In this document: in pieces, positions 1-9,884 of the stretch | Layout: every line of letters begins with the position of its first letter | How positions within the stretch are numbered: position 1 is the stretch's first letter | Source: Antrodiella citrinella | Taxonomy: Eukaryota > Basidiomycota > Agaricomycetes > Polyporales > Steccherinaceae | Length of the DNA: 64,000 nucleotides | NCBI GenBank assembly: GCA_004802725.1 | Contig: SGPM01000088.1 | Location: 23,566-87,565 of the forward strand | Direction: 5' to 3' | The notes under the pieces: generated by a model | Databases searched by the model: none | The model's input: only the letters and a program-made list of their open reading frames with translations | What the model was told of the DNA's origin: nothing | Program-made: the position numbers and the translations under genes

Positions 1-525
1 GTCCATGGCGAGCTGATTCAAGTCCCAGGAGAGTCGATGCAGGATATGCCATGCGCGTACCCCAGAAACATAGTTGCGGATCGCCGACCCTGAGTANATG
101 CCCGCTAAAGTGGAGACGAAAGAGAGCATTAGGTCGGTATTTGCTGGTGTACGTGATTCCTCCGAGATTTGGTACTTGTCACAGAAGACGTGGAAAGCCA
201 GNAGTCCNGCACCNTAAGTTTCGNGTGTGCTGTCCGCCCATGCGTGNGCCATAANCGATTTGACCCGTATAAGGTCTNTCTCNGTCAGGTTTGACTCNGG
301 AAACAACACNGGGTGCCATTTCAGTAGCCGCTCTCTTGCTAGACAGTGAGGACGAAGGGCTGAAGGGAGCGGTGTTGANTTCGCCGGATAACGTCTGGGT
401 ATCGCNNTGAGGACTGGGGTTGGGGCTATGAAATCGGCGNGGGTCTGAGAAGATGGAAGACCCATGGCAGGAGCCGGACCGTGACTCGCTGGACGGCTCG
501 NAGACTCGGACGCGAGTTGAAACAT
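1..525 (-). CDS. YR retrotransposon tyrosine recombinase, N-terminal part (runs off the window)
   Basis: An open frame of 175 codons begins at ATG 525 and is still open at base 1. It lies one base beyond the stop of the RT gene (TAG-C-ATG at 529-523), so the two genes abut as in compact DIRS-like elements. Residues ~60-175 have the look of the SAM-like N-terminal (core-binding) domain of phage-integrase-type recombinases, including segments LRPHCLARERLLKW, AFHVFCDKYQI, YSGSAIRNYVSGVRAWHILH. The catalytic R-H-R-Y domain would lie to the left of the window, so integrity cannot be judged. Several codons contain N. Confidence 0.75.
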   Translation of the reverse strand, partial: MFQLASESXSRPASHGPAPAMGLPSSQTXADFIAPTPVLXAIPRRYPAXSTPLPSALRPHCLARERLLKWHXVLFXESNLXEXDLIRVKSXMXHAWADSTXETXGXGXLAFHVFCDKYQISEESRTPANTDLMLSFVSTLAGXYSGSAIRNYVSGVRAWHILHRLSWDLNQLAMD

Positions 526-526
526 G

Positions 527-2890
527 CTAAATGGATCTGGANNATGAGCCGGCAAGGAGCTCTGCGTGAGAGTACTCGAGGACGATGTCTTGGAGTTCTG
601 TGGGGATAGGAATTGGTGGAAGAAGGAGGGAGATGTGTGGGAAGACGCCACGCGAGGGGTCGTCTGCTGGATTATCGGCGCTTGCAACATACCTGGTGTA
701 AACTGTGGACTGGGTGCGGCTGAGGAGTTGATGGAGCCGACGAAAGATGAGATTGACTTCGGGGTTGTTGCTGCGTTTGTTCCACCAGCCTTCAACAACT
801 CCCTGATTATCGCCGTGCATGATCAGATGTGAGTCAGTTGAGTTCGTGAGTAGCGCAATTGCGAGCAACTCAAAACCGACCGCTTCTGCCCAGCAGATGT
901 CTCGATGTTTCCTCTTCCAGTCTGAGCGAAGTTTCCAAGCGCGCCATTTGCGACCAATGCAGATTCCGATCCCGACTGATGTGCTTGCATCCCAGAAGGC
1001 AACGGCATCTGAGATGTCAAACGGGTTGATGAGACGGTGAGGTAGGATGGGCGCGGATAAGAGTTGTTTCCACCAAACTAGGTCAGCGGCGCAAGCTTGG
1101 GGGCGTGGAGGGGTTCTTTTGCAGAAAGGGGTATTACCGAAGATTCCCAACATGCTTTCAATGTTGGTTAAGTACGCCCTCCCTTCGGGAACCACGAGGC
1201 AAGCATGCAGAAGTTTTCCGTGAAGTTTNTGTACCTCNCGCAGNTCGTGAGTTNGTGATTGNTCCCANATNNCGATGGCNNCATGATACTTNNTNCGNTT
1301 TTCGTCCGTNATTGAGACGTGCTTTGANGCTAAGTGCCACACGAAACCGGTNTACATCACGTCTTCGGACCAATCCCGGTCCTTTGCTGGGTCCCACGGG
1401 ATNCCGAGTCGTGTAGATGTTGCNTCGATGTCCGCNGTGCATGANGAAAATTGTAGATCAAAGTTGCTGCGTGGTGATTGCTGAGACAGGTCTTTGATCG
1501 GGAAAACCATGTNGTCGTCGTATTCCTCGAGATGGCCGTCTGGANNTACAAGNCCGCCGTACCAGATACGACCNCCGGAGTGATGCTTTCCNCCTCCGTT
1601 TGAGATNCGAGTNNGCCAGAGAGTGCGCTGGTCATTGTAGGAGTTNATATACTCCCGAGGTATCCGAAAAAAGACGTGGTCNTCTACCCACTTCGAGATT
1701 GGACCCAGTCCCTTNTAACGCATGATCTCNACTCCTGCGTCCGCGACATGACCGAATACNCCGGCATTGGCTGANCCTCCGAAGCATGCTTGAAAATCTA
1801 ATGCNAATTTATCGTCCTGATTGGACAAACGGAGTACAGTTCCAGGCCATTGAGACGGGTGAAGGGGAATGGTGCGGTAGGCTTCGGAGACATCCCGAAC
1901 NGCTCCTTGTGCACCGGGGGGAAGGTTGAGAANGAGACGTGAAAAGGAATTAAAAGTTCCCCAAAGGCAGGGGTAGTTGTCNGAAGAAATATGGGAATTG
2001 ATCGAAGTGTGATTAGGNCGTGGNGTATGAGGATACGAGTAGTTCTGAACNAGGCGGAAGACATTGGGTTTGTGGGGTTTTGGAACAAGAGANAGAGGTG
2101 AGGATTGAAAGGGTCCAACAAGAAATTCTACTTCACTATATGAAAGAGGACCGAGATAACGTTCACGGCTGAACTCGTGATTAAGGATGCGATTGAATTC
2201 ATGCACGTTCTCGTACAGAGACAGACTATTAGGTGGCGCATTAGTGAATGAGATGCGAGGGATTCCGACGTGAAAACCAAACTGAAGTGATTGTGGAATG
2301 GATGGGAAAGAAGTAATAAGACCGGACTCGAGGAGGAGGGCTTCCCACTCTTCGGCNCGTAGAGGTGTTACCGCTCTAAACCTTCTCTGCGCGATCACAC
2401 TTGAAAGCGCCGTGCTCCGAACTGCCGCATCCTGAACAGTCGTGACGATGGGACCTGCTCTTGGAGTCGCAGCTATTGGGGCGCTGCCATTCCAGACATA
2501 GCTCGTGGCCGTCTTTGTTGACNAGTCGGCCGTTGTTGTCGCGACGNGAGAANGCCGGAGCACCACTGAAGATGGTGGTAGCACTGCATTTGGCNAGGTC
2601 ATGGAAGCTTCTGCTAAGGCAGACCGCGCAGACAACATTTGAGGCGGNCCTGTTGGCTTGAAAAGATCCGGCNNTATTACGACCACGTCCTCGGCCNCCC
2701 GATCGCGGCTGATACTCGTCTTTGCTCCTTGAATAGGTNGATTCNCGGGTGGGCGGTGATGCTGAGCGATTACGCGTATACGAGCGTGATGAGGTGCGTG
2801 ATGACGAGGATGGCCCNGAGCCGTANGAGGAGGNGCTGGNGTAATTGCGGTGCATGGGGNTANTGTTGCGCGNGTTGGTTCGTCGGTCAC
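527..2890 (-). CDS. Reverse transcriptase-RNase H polyprotein of the YR retrotransposon
   Basis: A 787-codon open frame. RT motifs are visible in order: LVPKPHKPNVFR, VRDVSEAYRTIPLHPSQW, and a YVDD-equivalent WV-x-DHVFF. The RNase H core follows, with DAST, WAEA, MHGDN and SADNPADDPSR supplying the expected D-E-D-D residues. The first ~170 codons overlap gag exon 2 (2376-2890) in another frame, so the true RT start is probably near or after 2376, or RT is reached by frameshifting or internal initiation. No internal stop is seen, although N bases leave several residues undefined. No integrase or protease is present, consistent with a YR rather than LTR element. Confidence 0.85.
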   Translation of the reverse strand: MTDEPXRATXXPCTAIXPXPPXTAXGHPRHHAPHHARIRVIAQHHRPPXNXPIQGAKTSISRDRXAEDVVVIXPDLFKPTXPPQMLSARSALAEASMTXPNAVLPPSSVVLRXSXVATTTADXSTKTATSYVWNGSAPIAATPRAGPIVTTVQDAAVRSTALSSVIAQRRFRAVTPLXAEEWEALLLESGLITSFPSIPQSLQFGFHVGIPRISFTNAPPNSLSLYENVHEFNRILNHEFSRERYLGPLSYSEVEFLVGPFQSSPXSLVPKPHKPNVFRXVQNYSYPHXPXPNHTSINSHISXDNYPCLWGTFNSFSRLXLNLPPGAQGXVRDVSEAYRTIPLHPSQWPGTVLRLSNQDDKXALDFQACFGXSANAXVFGHVADAGXEIMRXKGLGPISKWVXDHVFFRIPREYXNSYNDQRTLWXTXISNGXGKHHSXGRIWYGXLVXPDGHLEEYDDXMVFPIKDLSQQSPRSNFDLQFXSCXADIXATSTRLXIPWDPAKDRDWSEDVMXTGFVWHLXSKHVSXTDEXXXKYHXAIXXWXQSXTHXLXEVXKLHGKLLHACLVVPEGRAYLTNIESMLGIFGNTPFCKRTPPRPQACAADLVWWKQLLSAPILPHRLINPFDISDAVAFWDASTSVGIGICIGRKWRAWKLRSDWKRKHRDICWAEAVGFELLAIALLTNSTDSHLIMHGDNQGVVEGWWNKRSNNPEVNLIFRRLHQLLSRTQSTVYTRYVASADNPADDPSRGVFPHISLLLPPIPIPTELQDIVLEYSHAELLAGSXSRSI

Positions 2891-4040
2891 GGTCTCGCTC
2901 GTTGAGCATTGAGTCGATCTGTGATGTGTTTCGCNGATTATGATATGTTTGTATGGATTGNATGGATGGATNATCGTGGGATGCANGGAATGTATGGATC
3001 ATCGTGTAAGGGTNCACGGAGTGTNNGATTCGTCGTGTNTGTCACGGTATGGATGGNGACNTGCGGATTNGTGTGCGTGTGGTGCGAGGAGATACAAAAG
3101 AAATAAAAATTTAGCNACAAATTTTACGCAACANGAANGAGCACAAAGTACGTACNCGATGAATCTGGTCTTGNTGNTGNNTATGAGTTNTCTCTTGCGC
3201 CTTGTTATGNACCTTGGCAATGCANTGGGTCATAAGGGTGTCGCTGATAACTGCNATGTTGAANGGNCGTCGCTTTGCTTCCAAGCGATCGTGGANTTCG
3301 CGTCGGGCATCNGCCTGATACTGGACTAGAATCTGCGGNCCCAAGTACAGCTTGCGCGCNTTGTGAAGCTCGAGGTTGTAAAAGAGTGCNTGAAAGGCGG
3401 TGACGAAGTGTTGTGGCCAGCCATGGGCCTNNATNTCGGGTAGGAATACNGTGCGAGCTTCTAGGACTTGTGACCANGTCAACTGGTCATCCGGTAGGGC
3501 TGATGAGCAGGCTTTCAAGTCGTTGAGGCGCTTGAATTGGACCCCATCGTCGTCGGTGACGAGACCGTAGCTTTCNCTGACGGGGCCTGACGACCGGGCA
3601 GACGCCTTCATGCCCTCNGGAAGGCAATACCAGAGATATAGGAGTTCCATCTTCTTGAGCTTGCCTTGTCCGTAAGGGCCAATCTTGTCAATGATAGGCC
3701 CAACCGGATCGGCACCCTCGTCAAAAGCTAAGAGGTTNTCNTCTACGGGTGCGTCGTGNGGAGGANCGGGAGGGACGNCGCNGCCTGCATCNTGCTGAGG
3801 AGGAAGGATNGGAGGGACNGGNGGTGCTCCTTGAAGNCGGTCCGCTTCGACCTGTGCATCCCAGGCTATNTGAAGCCTCTCGTTGTGNGCTTGCCAAGCA
3901 GCCTGTAACGCATGTACCGGGTCAGCGTGAGCGTATGCTGCGACAACTTCAGCAAACTCAGGAGCCGCGTAGTCTGGACACTGTTGTAAGTGCGGGTTGA
4001 NTGCNATACGAGGCGGCGCTGGCGCGGGAGGTTCTGCCAT
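2376..4040 (-). CDS. Gag-like protein with CCHC zinc knuckle (YR retrotransposon ORF1), two exons
   Basis: Exon 1 spans 4040-3156 (295 codons, starts MAEPPAPAPP). A GTACGT donor at 3155 and ACAG acceptor at 2919 define a 237-nt intron that removes in-frame TAA and TGA codons. Exon 2 spans 2918-2376 (181 codons including stop). Both exons are in phase 0. The C-terminus has a perfect CX2CX4HX4C knuckle (CSGCGSSEHGAFKC) and a second Cys/His cluster (CAVCLSRSFHD...C), typical of nucleic-acid-binding Gag proteins. The middle is rich in Arg and Ser. The intron holds short ATGGAT-like repeats. The splice model is my inference from the frames. Confidence 0.7.
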
Positions 4041-4180
4041 TCAGTAGGATTGAANATTTGAAGGTGATGTCGCCGTGAAANTGTAAGNAGTGCTATCNAG
4101 GATATTTTTANGNGAGTATAAAAGGANTGNATGTTTTCAAAAATCAAGGCCAGCAGGCATAGAGCTTCTGCTGGACGTCN

Positions 4181-4799
4181 AAGAAGGAGAGGAAGGAGAA
4201 CAGCGGCTGTTGACGCCCGACGGCCGGACATAGACCTCACTCTAGGAAACGCTCGTGCCTCGCGTGTCCTAGACTCACAAGTTGGCTCACGGAATTTGTG
4301 TCTAGACTGCTGCGCCTAGATTTACTCGAGTTTCGTGTGTACTCCCCATACTTAAGGCTAAGCCTTTCAACAAGTTCGCCTATCGAATTGTCGGAAATTT
4401 GCTTGCCCAACGTAATTTTGTCTTGTAAGCCGAAACTTTCTGTAAGGTCGGCAGGAAATTTCCGACAGATTGTCGGCTACTACAATAGTGGCCGGGAGGC
4501 GCGCAATAACCGGACCCACATCTCTCCAGTTTGAGTCTCGCAAAAGGCTCTTGCCTGTGGGCATATCAAACTCTTGTATCGGATAGCTCTTCAAGTTCTT
4601 CCTGGTTTTCAACGCTAGCTTCAACCTCAGACCGACTTGGATGCGCAGCTTAGATAATGATATGAACGTGAGACTTTCTCTCCGTCCCGTCTTTTAATCA
4701 ACGTTAACAATCCCGCTTGTGACTGCGCGTCCCATTTAAATAATGAACAAGAACATCTCTCTCAACATAAGTTAATCCCCACACTCCTCAACGGACACC
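4181..4799. other. No gene seen; probable flank or edge of the retrotransposon
   Basis: No supported coding signal is present. The ambiguous bases end at 4180, suggesting that the multicopy element ends within the next ~150 bases, but no target-site duplication was recognised. The stretch just before 4800 is the promoter side of the GNAT relic. Confidence 0.5.
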
Positions 4800-5810
4800 A
4801 TGAGCGGATCTATCACATACAGCCAACTCGTGAGTGCTAGTCGTACGTTCCTATCATCCACTCTGGCGACCACTCGCTCACGCACCCGACGCCACAGTCG
4901 AAGAGTTGGCAGAGGCTTCCCAAGTGGCTACTGCCGCTTACCATGGTGGTACATCTCTCACTCCTCTCGTTCCAAAACAGCATCTTGTATTCACATGTGT
5001 GTCCTTTGTAGACGCATTCACGAAATGTTGCATTGGCGGCGACTGGGATCTCAACATCTTGTGGCAACGCGCTCTAATCGGCGCACATTATGTGGGGGCC
5101 GAGGTCTGGGTTGCACGCGACGGCGACAAGATCGTTGGGGTGGTGGGGTGGTACGGCCCTGACACATCTCTCTTCGCCACGTACGACATTCCCTCACACT
5201 TGAATTCGACATCTAACGTTTGTGGAAAGCCCGCCGCCCCAAACAGCTTGCGGCGGGCTGGAGCAACTACGCGGAGAAGGTCCCTGCTGAGATATAGAAA
5301 TGGTTGACGGGCGACGTACGTACCCTTTCTGTATCCTCACACCGTCGCTATATTGACACACATTCAATCAGTTCATACCCGCATTCCAGAAAGTGAGCGA
5401 CGGTGCGCTCGGAGAAGGCGTCAAGCTGGGGAGCTGGTATCTATCTATCCTCGCTGTGCATCCCGGAATACCAGCGCCGTGGAATTGGGCGTGAGTTGGC
5501 CAAGATCAAGGAGAGACTCGTACGTCCCTTTCCACCGTACTCTTCCTTCTTTGATTTGTTGTTGATACTAGTGTTGTGTAGATCGCAAAGGATGGCGAAT
5601 CGCTGATGTGCATCGAGACCGGTACAGCCGCCAACGTGAGTCACCGCTCTCCCTTCTTCTCCGACTTCCCCTTTGAAGTAGTGGTCGCTGCCTTCACAAC
5701 TCAAGCTTTACAAATCATGGCACTGGGATGTCAAAGGACATGGACTACTCACCGGTTCCTACGAGGATCTCGATGTGTGGGTCTTGACCAAGGTCCCATC
5801 TGTGGAGTGA
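4800..5810 (+). pseudogene. GNAT N-acetyltransferase pseudogene (copy 1)
   Basis: Starts MSGSITYSQL at 4800 and ends VWVLTKVPSVE-stop at 5808-5810. Spliced blocks give a typical fungal GNAT: GGDWDLNILWQRALIGAH, VWVARDGDKIVGVVGWYG, an acetyl-CoA-binding QRRGIGRELAKIKERL, then an IETGTAAN block and a GHGLLTGSYEDLDVWVL tail. The gene is broken. Between 5190 and 5300 the homologous frame has a TAA (~5215) and a TAG. At 5462-5466 one extra base separates the frame coding GEGVKLGSWYLSILAVHP from the frame coding EYQRRGIG. Introns at ~5314 (GTACGT), 5521 and 5636 still have splice signals. A 10-bp perfect hairpin (5228-5237 with 5250-5259) sits beside the TAA. Confidence 0.8.
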
Positions 5811-6109
5811 ATTTTACTCTGTCGTTGCCTACGTAAATGTTTATACCAATCCCACAATGTATACTGTGGATGTACAACTGTGATGTGTACGGACTGGTAG
5901 TAAATGAACATTGCATTTGACGGTCACATTATGCTAACATTGATACGAAAGCATGCAGAGATACCGAACGAAAAGACTGTAAGTACATATGGCAACAAGA
6001 AACGTACACCACGGCGACAAACAAAACAAACAGGACACAAACTTCACCGAGACCGAGATGATCGATCCCATCCGAGTCACACCAACAACAACTCTCGACT
6101 CTCTCACAC

Positions 6110-6470
6110 GACGGTCCTGTGCGCATCACCGCGGTTGAACTGACCGGCCTCAGTTACACGAGGACCAACGACAGATTGCGCGTCACCGACCCTATACGCC
6201 CTCCCCTCCATTCCGTGAGAAACGACGCGGTGTGCGTCTCCACTGCTGAACTGGCCAGCCTCCGTATCGCGCGGACGACACGGTGCGCGTCGCCAGACCT
6301 GAACTCCCCCCTCCGTTCCGCGAGAAACGATGCGGTGTGCGTCTCCATGGTTGAACTGACCGGCTTCGGTGTCGCAAGCACCGACGACAGGGTGTGCGTC
6401 GGAGGATTGGAAGTGGCCTCCATCGGTGTCACGAATGTGAACATCCGAGTCATTTGGGAGGTATCCTTCA
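6110..6470. repeat. Degenerate tandem repeat, ~50-60 bp unit
   Basis: Related blocks recur on the plus strand: GTTGAACTGACCGGC at ~6133 and ~6351, a GCTGAACTGGCCAGC variant at ~6246, and GCGGTGTGCGTCTCCA at ~6229 and ~6331. Translated in one plus-strand frame the units look like ~17-residue repeats (ELTGxx...RVCV), and the minus frame is also open. This is what an expanded minisatellite does, so I do not call it a gene. It lies exactly between the two inverted GNAT relics. Confidence 0.7.
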
Positions 6471-6579
6471 TGAGAGTAGCCCACGACGGGTTCATCTCTG
6501 GGAGTCAACACGTTCATGACAGCGCCATCTGCTACATGGAATTCCGAATCATCAATAGATAAGTCATGAACGAGAAAGA

Positions 6580-6924
6580 TTGTGCTGTAGAGACACGGTC
6601 GCGTGCGACCCAGTTCTCACCGCCGGTCTGCTGCGCGCCGATGATGGCGCGCTGCTCGAGGATGTTCAAATCCCAGTCACCGCCGAGGCAGCTGCCCGTC
6701 AACGTATCTGCAGCGTGCAACATGCCGTCAGTCGTCTGCCCATTCGCGAGAGGGAGGACGTAGGAGACGCGTGCGTACCGCCAAGAAAAGCAGCAGCATC
6801 CACCTGGGAAGTCTCTTCCAACTCTTCAGCTGTGGCGTCGCGTTGATGAGTAGACATTCGTCGTGAATGGCGAACACGTACGAGTAGGGTTGATCAGCTG
6901 CCCGTATGTGATGGTTCCGGACAT
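6580..6924 (-). pseudogene. GNAT N-acetyltransferase pseudogene fragment (copy 2, inverted)
   Basis: The minus strand from ATG 6924 begins MSGTITYGQLINP, matching copy 1 (MSGSITYSQLVSA). It continues through remnants of the second exon to GGDWDLNILEQRAIIGAQ and NWVARDR, which match copy 1 closely. Homology stops near 6580, just before the tandem repeat. The acetyl-CoA-binding half is missing and the connecting region has stops and frame changes, so this is a 5' fragment. It and copy 1 point toward each other. Confidence 0.75.
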
Positions 6925-7465
6925 GTTACTGCGGGATTGTCGGGGATTGGGGTGAGAGCGGGGGACTATGAGGGTTAGCGTTCTGACATGCATTGGACGC
7001 CGACGACTAAAGATGTGATAAAGAAAGCATTTGAGTCAAATGAGGGACATGAGCACACCGGTTTTTCCGGACCCGCTTCAGTAACTTTAAGGAGTAAGTA
7101 TCACATCATATTGTCTCCCCCAAACCACTTGAGCGGCGGCGCGTCAAGTGGTGGCAAAATCAGTCGTGTATAACGAGATCGCGATGGGTACCTAGATACT
7201 AGCCTATGACACCGTCAACAGTGAGGGAAGAGTGAGGTTTGATGAGATAGATGTGTCGCAGCGAGACTGGCAAGGTGCGGACCGTGAATGGTTTCCGGAT
7301 GCATTTGTCCTTCGGATGATGGTTCGTTGACTGCAGCTCCTCTGTGTTTAATGTTAGGGAATATATGGTTCTTAGTCCTTAAGTTCAGTGTGTTATTTCC
7401 ACAGTCGTACGCGTTTGGTTTGGGAAAGCACTTGAGTCCATAAGAGCAACATTACATGGCGGATC
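6925..7465. other. Intergenic, no gene seen
   Basis: No coding signal. A short perfect inverted repeat (ACCACTTGA ... TCAAGTGGT, ~11-base loop) lies near 7125-7153; its role is unknown. Confidence 0.4.
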
Positions 7466-9113
7466 CTAGAACATGGTCACGAATCGCGTTATTCTCTCTT
7501 CCTCGTCCTCCATGACCAGGTGCTTCTCCAACGCCTATAGAATCCACAAGATCAGGGGTGAACCATACAAAAGCTGAGACCACATACCTCATTCACAGAC
7601 CTATACTTCTCAATAAACTCATCCCCAAACACGTTCTTCACCAACTCACTCTTCCCCATCTTGTCTCTCGCCTCCACAACATCCTTCGGCATCCTCACCA
7701 GCCTCTCTTCATCCAACCCCACACTCCTCTTCTCCTCAGCGCTCATCTCCACTACCGCCTTCCTACAATCCCCTACCTCCAACGCCATCTTCCTCCTCAC
7801 GCCCTCCGCACCCGCACCCAACAATCCCGCGAACGCCAAGTACGGGTTTGCCGTCCCGTCGACACAGCGCACTTCGAAGTGGTGTCCGCCCGGACCCGGT
7901 GCGCCTGTGAGGCGGACGGGAGCCTCGCGGTGGTCGGTGCCCCAGCAGACGTATGTCCCGCCCGTCCAAGTGCCGTCTTGGATCCGATCGTACGAGAAGG
8001 GGGTGGGGTAGGTCAGGGCGAGGAGGGACGGGAGGGATCTGAGGATGCCTTGTAGGAATGAACGTTCAGTCCGGGTGAGCGTGGGGCCGTAGGTGGGGTG
8101 TTGCAGGGGGAGGGCTTCGCCGAGGGTTTGGGTCAATGGGTCAATATCGTGCACGGACAGATGCGTGTGGGCGGCGGTGAAAGCTGGTAGGGATCACAGA
8201 GTGTGTTCGATAGAGATGAGAGAAGGGATGGAGAAAATAAAGAGCCAACGTACCACCTGGACGGACCCTGGTAGCGAACGTGGCCCGCAGACCATGCTTG
8301 GCAGCGATGTTGAAGATCGTCTCGCGGGTGTACACTACCGTGTCCGCGGCTTCAAGTGGAGGAAGTGGACCCGTGATCACTTCAAATTGCCCTGCTGCAG
8401 CTTCTGCATGGTACATCTGCAGTTCGATATTGGAGGCCTGGAGCACGTCTGCGATCTCTTGCAGGACCAGTGACTCGCGTGTGCCTGAGGCCAGCTTCAA
8501 AGACGTACACCAATCTGCATCGCTGACGGTCGTGGCGGGGGAGGTGTTGGACAGTAACACGAATTCATGTTCAACGCCGACCAGGAAACGGACGTGCGCG
8601 TTGACTTCAGCGTCACTAAACCCCAAGAAATTCATGAGGGGTGTCACTATGTTGAAGACTCGAACATACTCACTGGACGACTTTCTTTAGAATAGTCCTG
8701 GGGCACAACGGAGTTTCCAGTCCTCTGGTTGGATGAGGTATTTCCTCCTGGAAATATCCCATGACTACGGCATGACCTGGCGCATAACGTGCCACGCGTA
8801 GTGTATCCAGATCGAACGCGTGCAACAACTCTCCGATAGCAGAGAACCCGGAAGACACTGCACCTCCGATGATAGACATTGTAGCTGCCGCGCCTGTGAT
8901 TCCCGGGCGAGCAGAGGAGGTGACGAGCTTGTGGAAGTAGGAGCGAGAGAGAACTTTGTAACGGATCTGGTTGGAGAAGTCTACCCATTGAACTCGGACG
9001 TAAGATATGTTTCGAACTTGCAGGTCGGCGATGGGGACTCGATAATTGTGGTCTGTGTAGTCGTTCGGTGAGTAGGCTAGGCCGTAGGAAAGTTCCTGTG
9101 TCCGCGACATCAC
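7466..9113 (-). CDS. Glutamine synthetase-like protein (GS catalytic fold, FluG-C-terminal-like)
   Basis: Four exons close in phase: 9113-8674, 8615-8254, 8183-7588, 7534-7466, giving 488 residues. N-terminal ISYVRVQWVDFSNQIRYKVL resembles the GS beta-grasp segment. FLVGVEHEFVLL carries the metal-binding E-x-E-type motif. AEAAAGQFEV supplies the second acidic pair and TAAHTHLSVHD aligns with the GS 'NGMH-H-S' motif. GTDHREAPVRLTG and HHFEVRCVDGTANPYLAFA match the ATP/glutamate-binding arginines and the 'R-x-x-D-x-x-x-NPYL' block. It has no amidohydrolase half, so it is not full FluG. Divergence from primary GLN1 suggests a gamma-glutamyl-amide ligase on another amine; the substrate is unknown. 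The last exon encodes only ALEKHL...FVTMF. Confidence 0.85.
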
Positions 9114-9884
9114 TGTCCAGGAAAATGGTAGGTATTAGAAAAACTCGATAGCATCTGATGCGCTTCGTCAAAGGAGGCTTTTTCCACACTATAACGTGTA
9201 GGATATGCCACGTCAATAGAATGTACTGGAGTGTACTCAAAGAATGCCTCTGTTCACGACTCAGGGTCATGCCAGATGATCAGGCAACAATGCCCGCTGA
9301 ACTTGAAACGATACACCTCTTGGGCAAAGAAAGATGAAAAACACTCACCTTGGTCGACGTGTGAAAATATGACCTCTTGTGTAAGTTAGTTGTACTATTT
9401 GGTGTCCACACTTGCAGAGGTGTCCTGCTTATCCTTGTCAGTACTAGTATCGGTGTATGTTATCGTTTAGTGATGCGGAGCAACATGTCCGCTCTTTCTA
9501 CGCTCAGTTCCAAGTTCAACTGGATGTCAGTCTACTTGACTAAGCTGATCATAATCGATCACAGCCTAGCGTCTACGTCAAATTATGGTCGTTCTTCTCT
9601 AGATCTTCTACCGTTCTCAAATTTCTGGACGAGAACATCAGGGATATCAAACATACAAGAGGATGCCCTTTACACAACTCGCTTCAGACATCCGAACCTG
9701 CATCTATATAAGTACTCCAGACGTCGGTATGAAGTGGCGTGCGCCGTGGAGGTGTGGTTCGTAGCACACTCGTTCCAAATTGTAACAGTCGTATTAGGAG
9801 AGATTGATACATAAGTGTGCGCATAGCCTATACATGTGAAGAATCAGGATATGGTAGTCAATATTGCAGCATCGATACATTGGA
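9114..9884. other. Intergenic; possible plus-strand coding fragment at ~9480-9700
   Basis: Upstream of the GS-like gene no further exon could be supported. At ~9478-9700 a spliced plus-strand reading gives RSFYAQFQVQL then PSVYVKLWSFFSRSS and LKFLDENIRDIKHTRG, which has protein-like character but no recognisable start, end or family, and stops follow it. It could be a gene relic. Confidence 0.3.

Larger units (their letters stand above)
1..4180 (-). mobile_element. DIRS/Ngaro-type tyrosine-recombinase retrotransposon, truncated by the window edge
   Basis: Minus-strand order gag, RT-RNase H, tyrosine recombinase is diagnostic of YR retrotransposons (DIRS order). No methyltransferase domain is seen between RNase H and recombinase, which favours Ngaro, the usual type in basidiomycetes, over DIRS1. 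The outer boundary is uncertain. Scattered single N bases run from about 107 to 4180 and are absent from almost all of the remaining 60 kb (one at ~11864), so they probably mark positions where collapsed copies differ. Split direct repeats, which would prove the type, were not found; the recombinase end lies outside the window. Confidence 0.85.

Noticed and set aside
4117..4124. TATAAAAG box near the gag start
   Set aside because: It lies on the plus strand while gag is on the minus strand, and no plus-strand gene follows closely.
6104..6517. 137-codon minus-strand frame through the tandem repeat
   Set aside because: Both strands are open because the repeat unit avoids stops and is near a multiple of three; no start context, domain or splice structure supports a protein.
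7125..7153. ACCACTTGA/TCAAGTGGT inverted repeat as a terminator or operator
   Set aside because: Single occurrence, far from gene ends; no eukaryotic function can be claimed.
9478..9700. Spliced plus-strand reading RSFYAQFQVQL...LDENIRDIKHTRG as a gene
   Set aside because: Protein-like but without start, family or an uninterrupted continuation; mentioned only as a possible relic.
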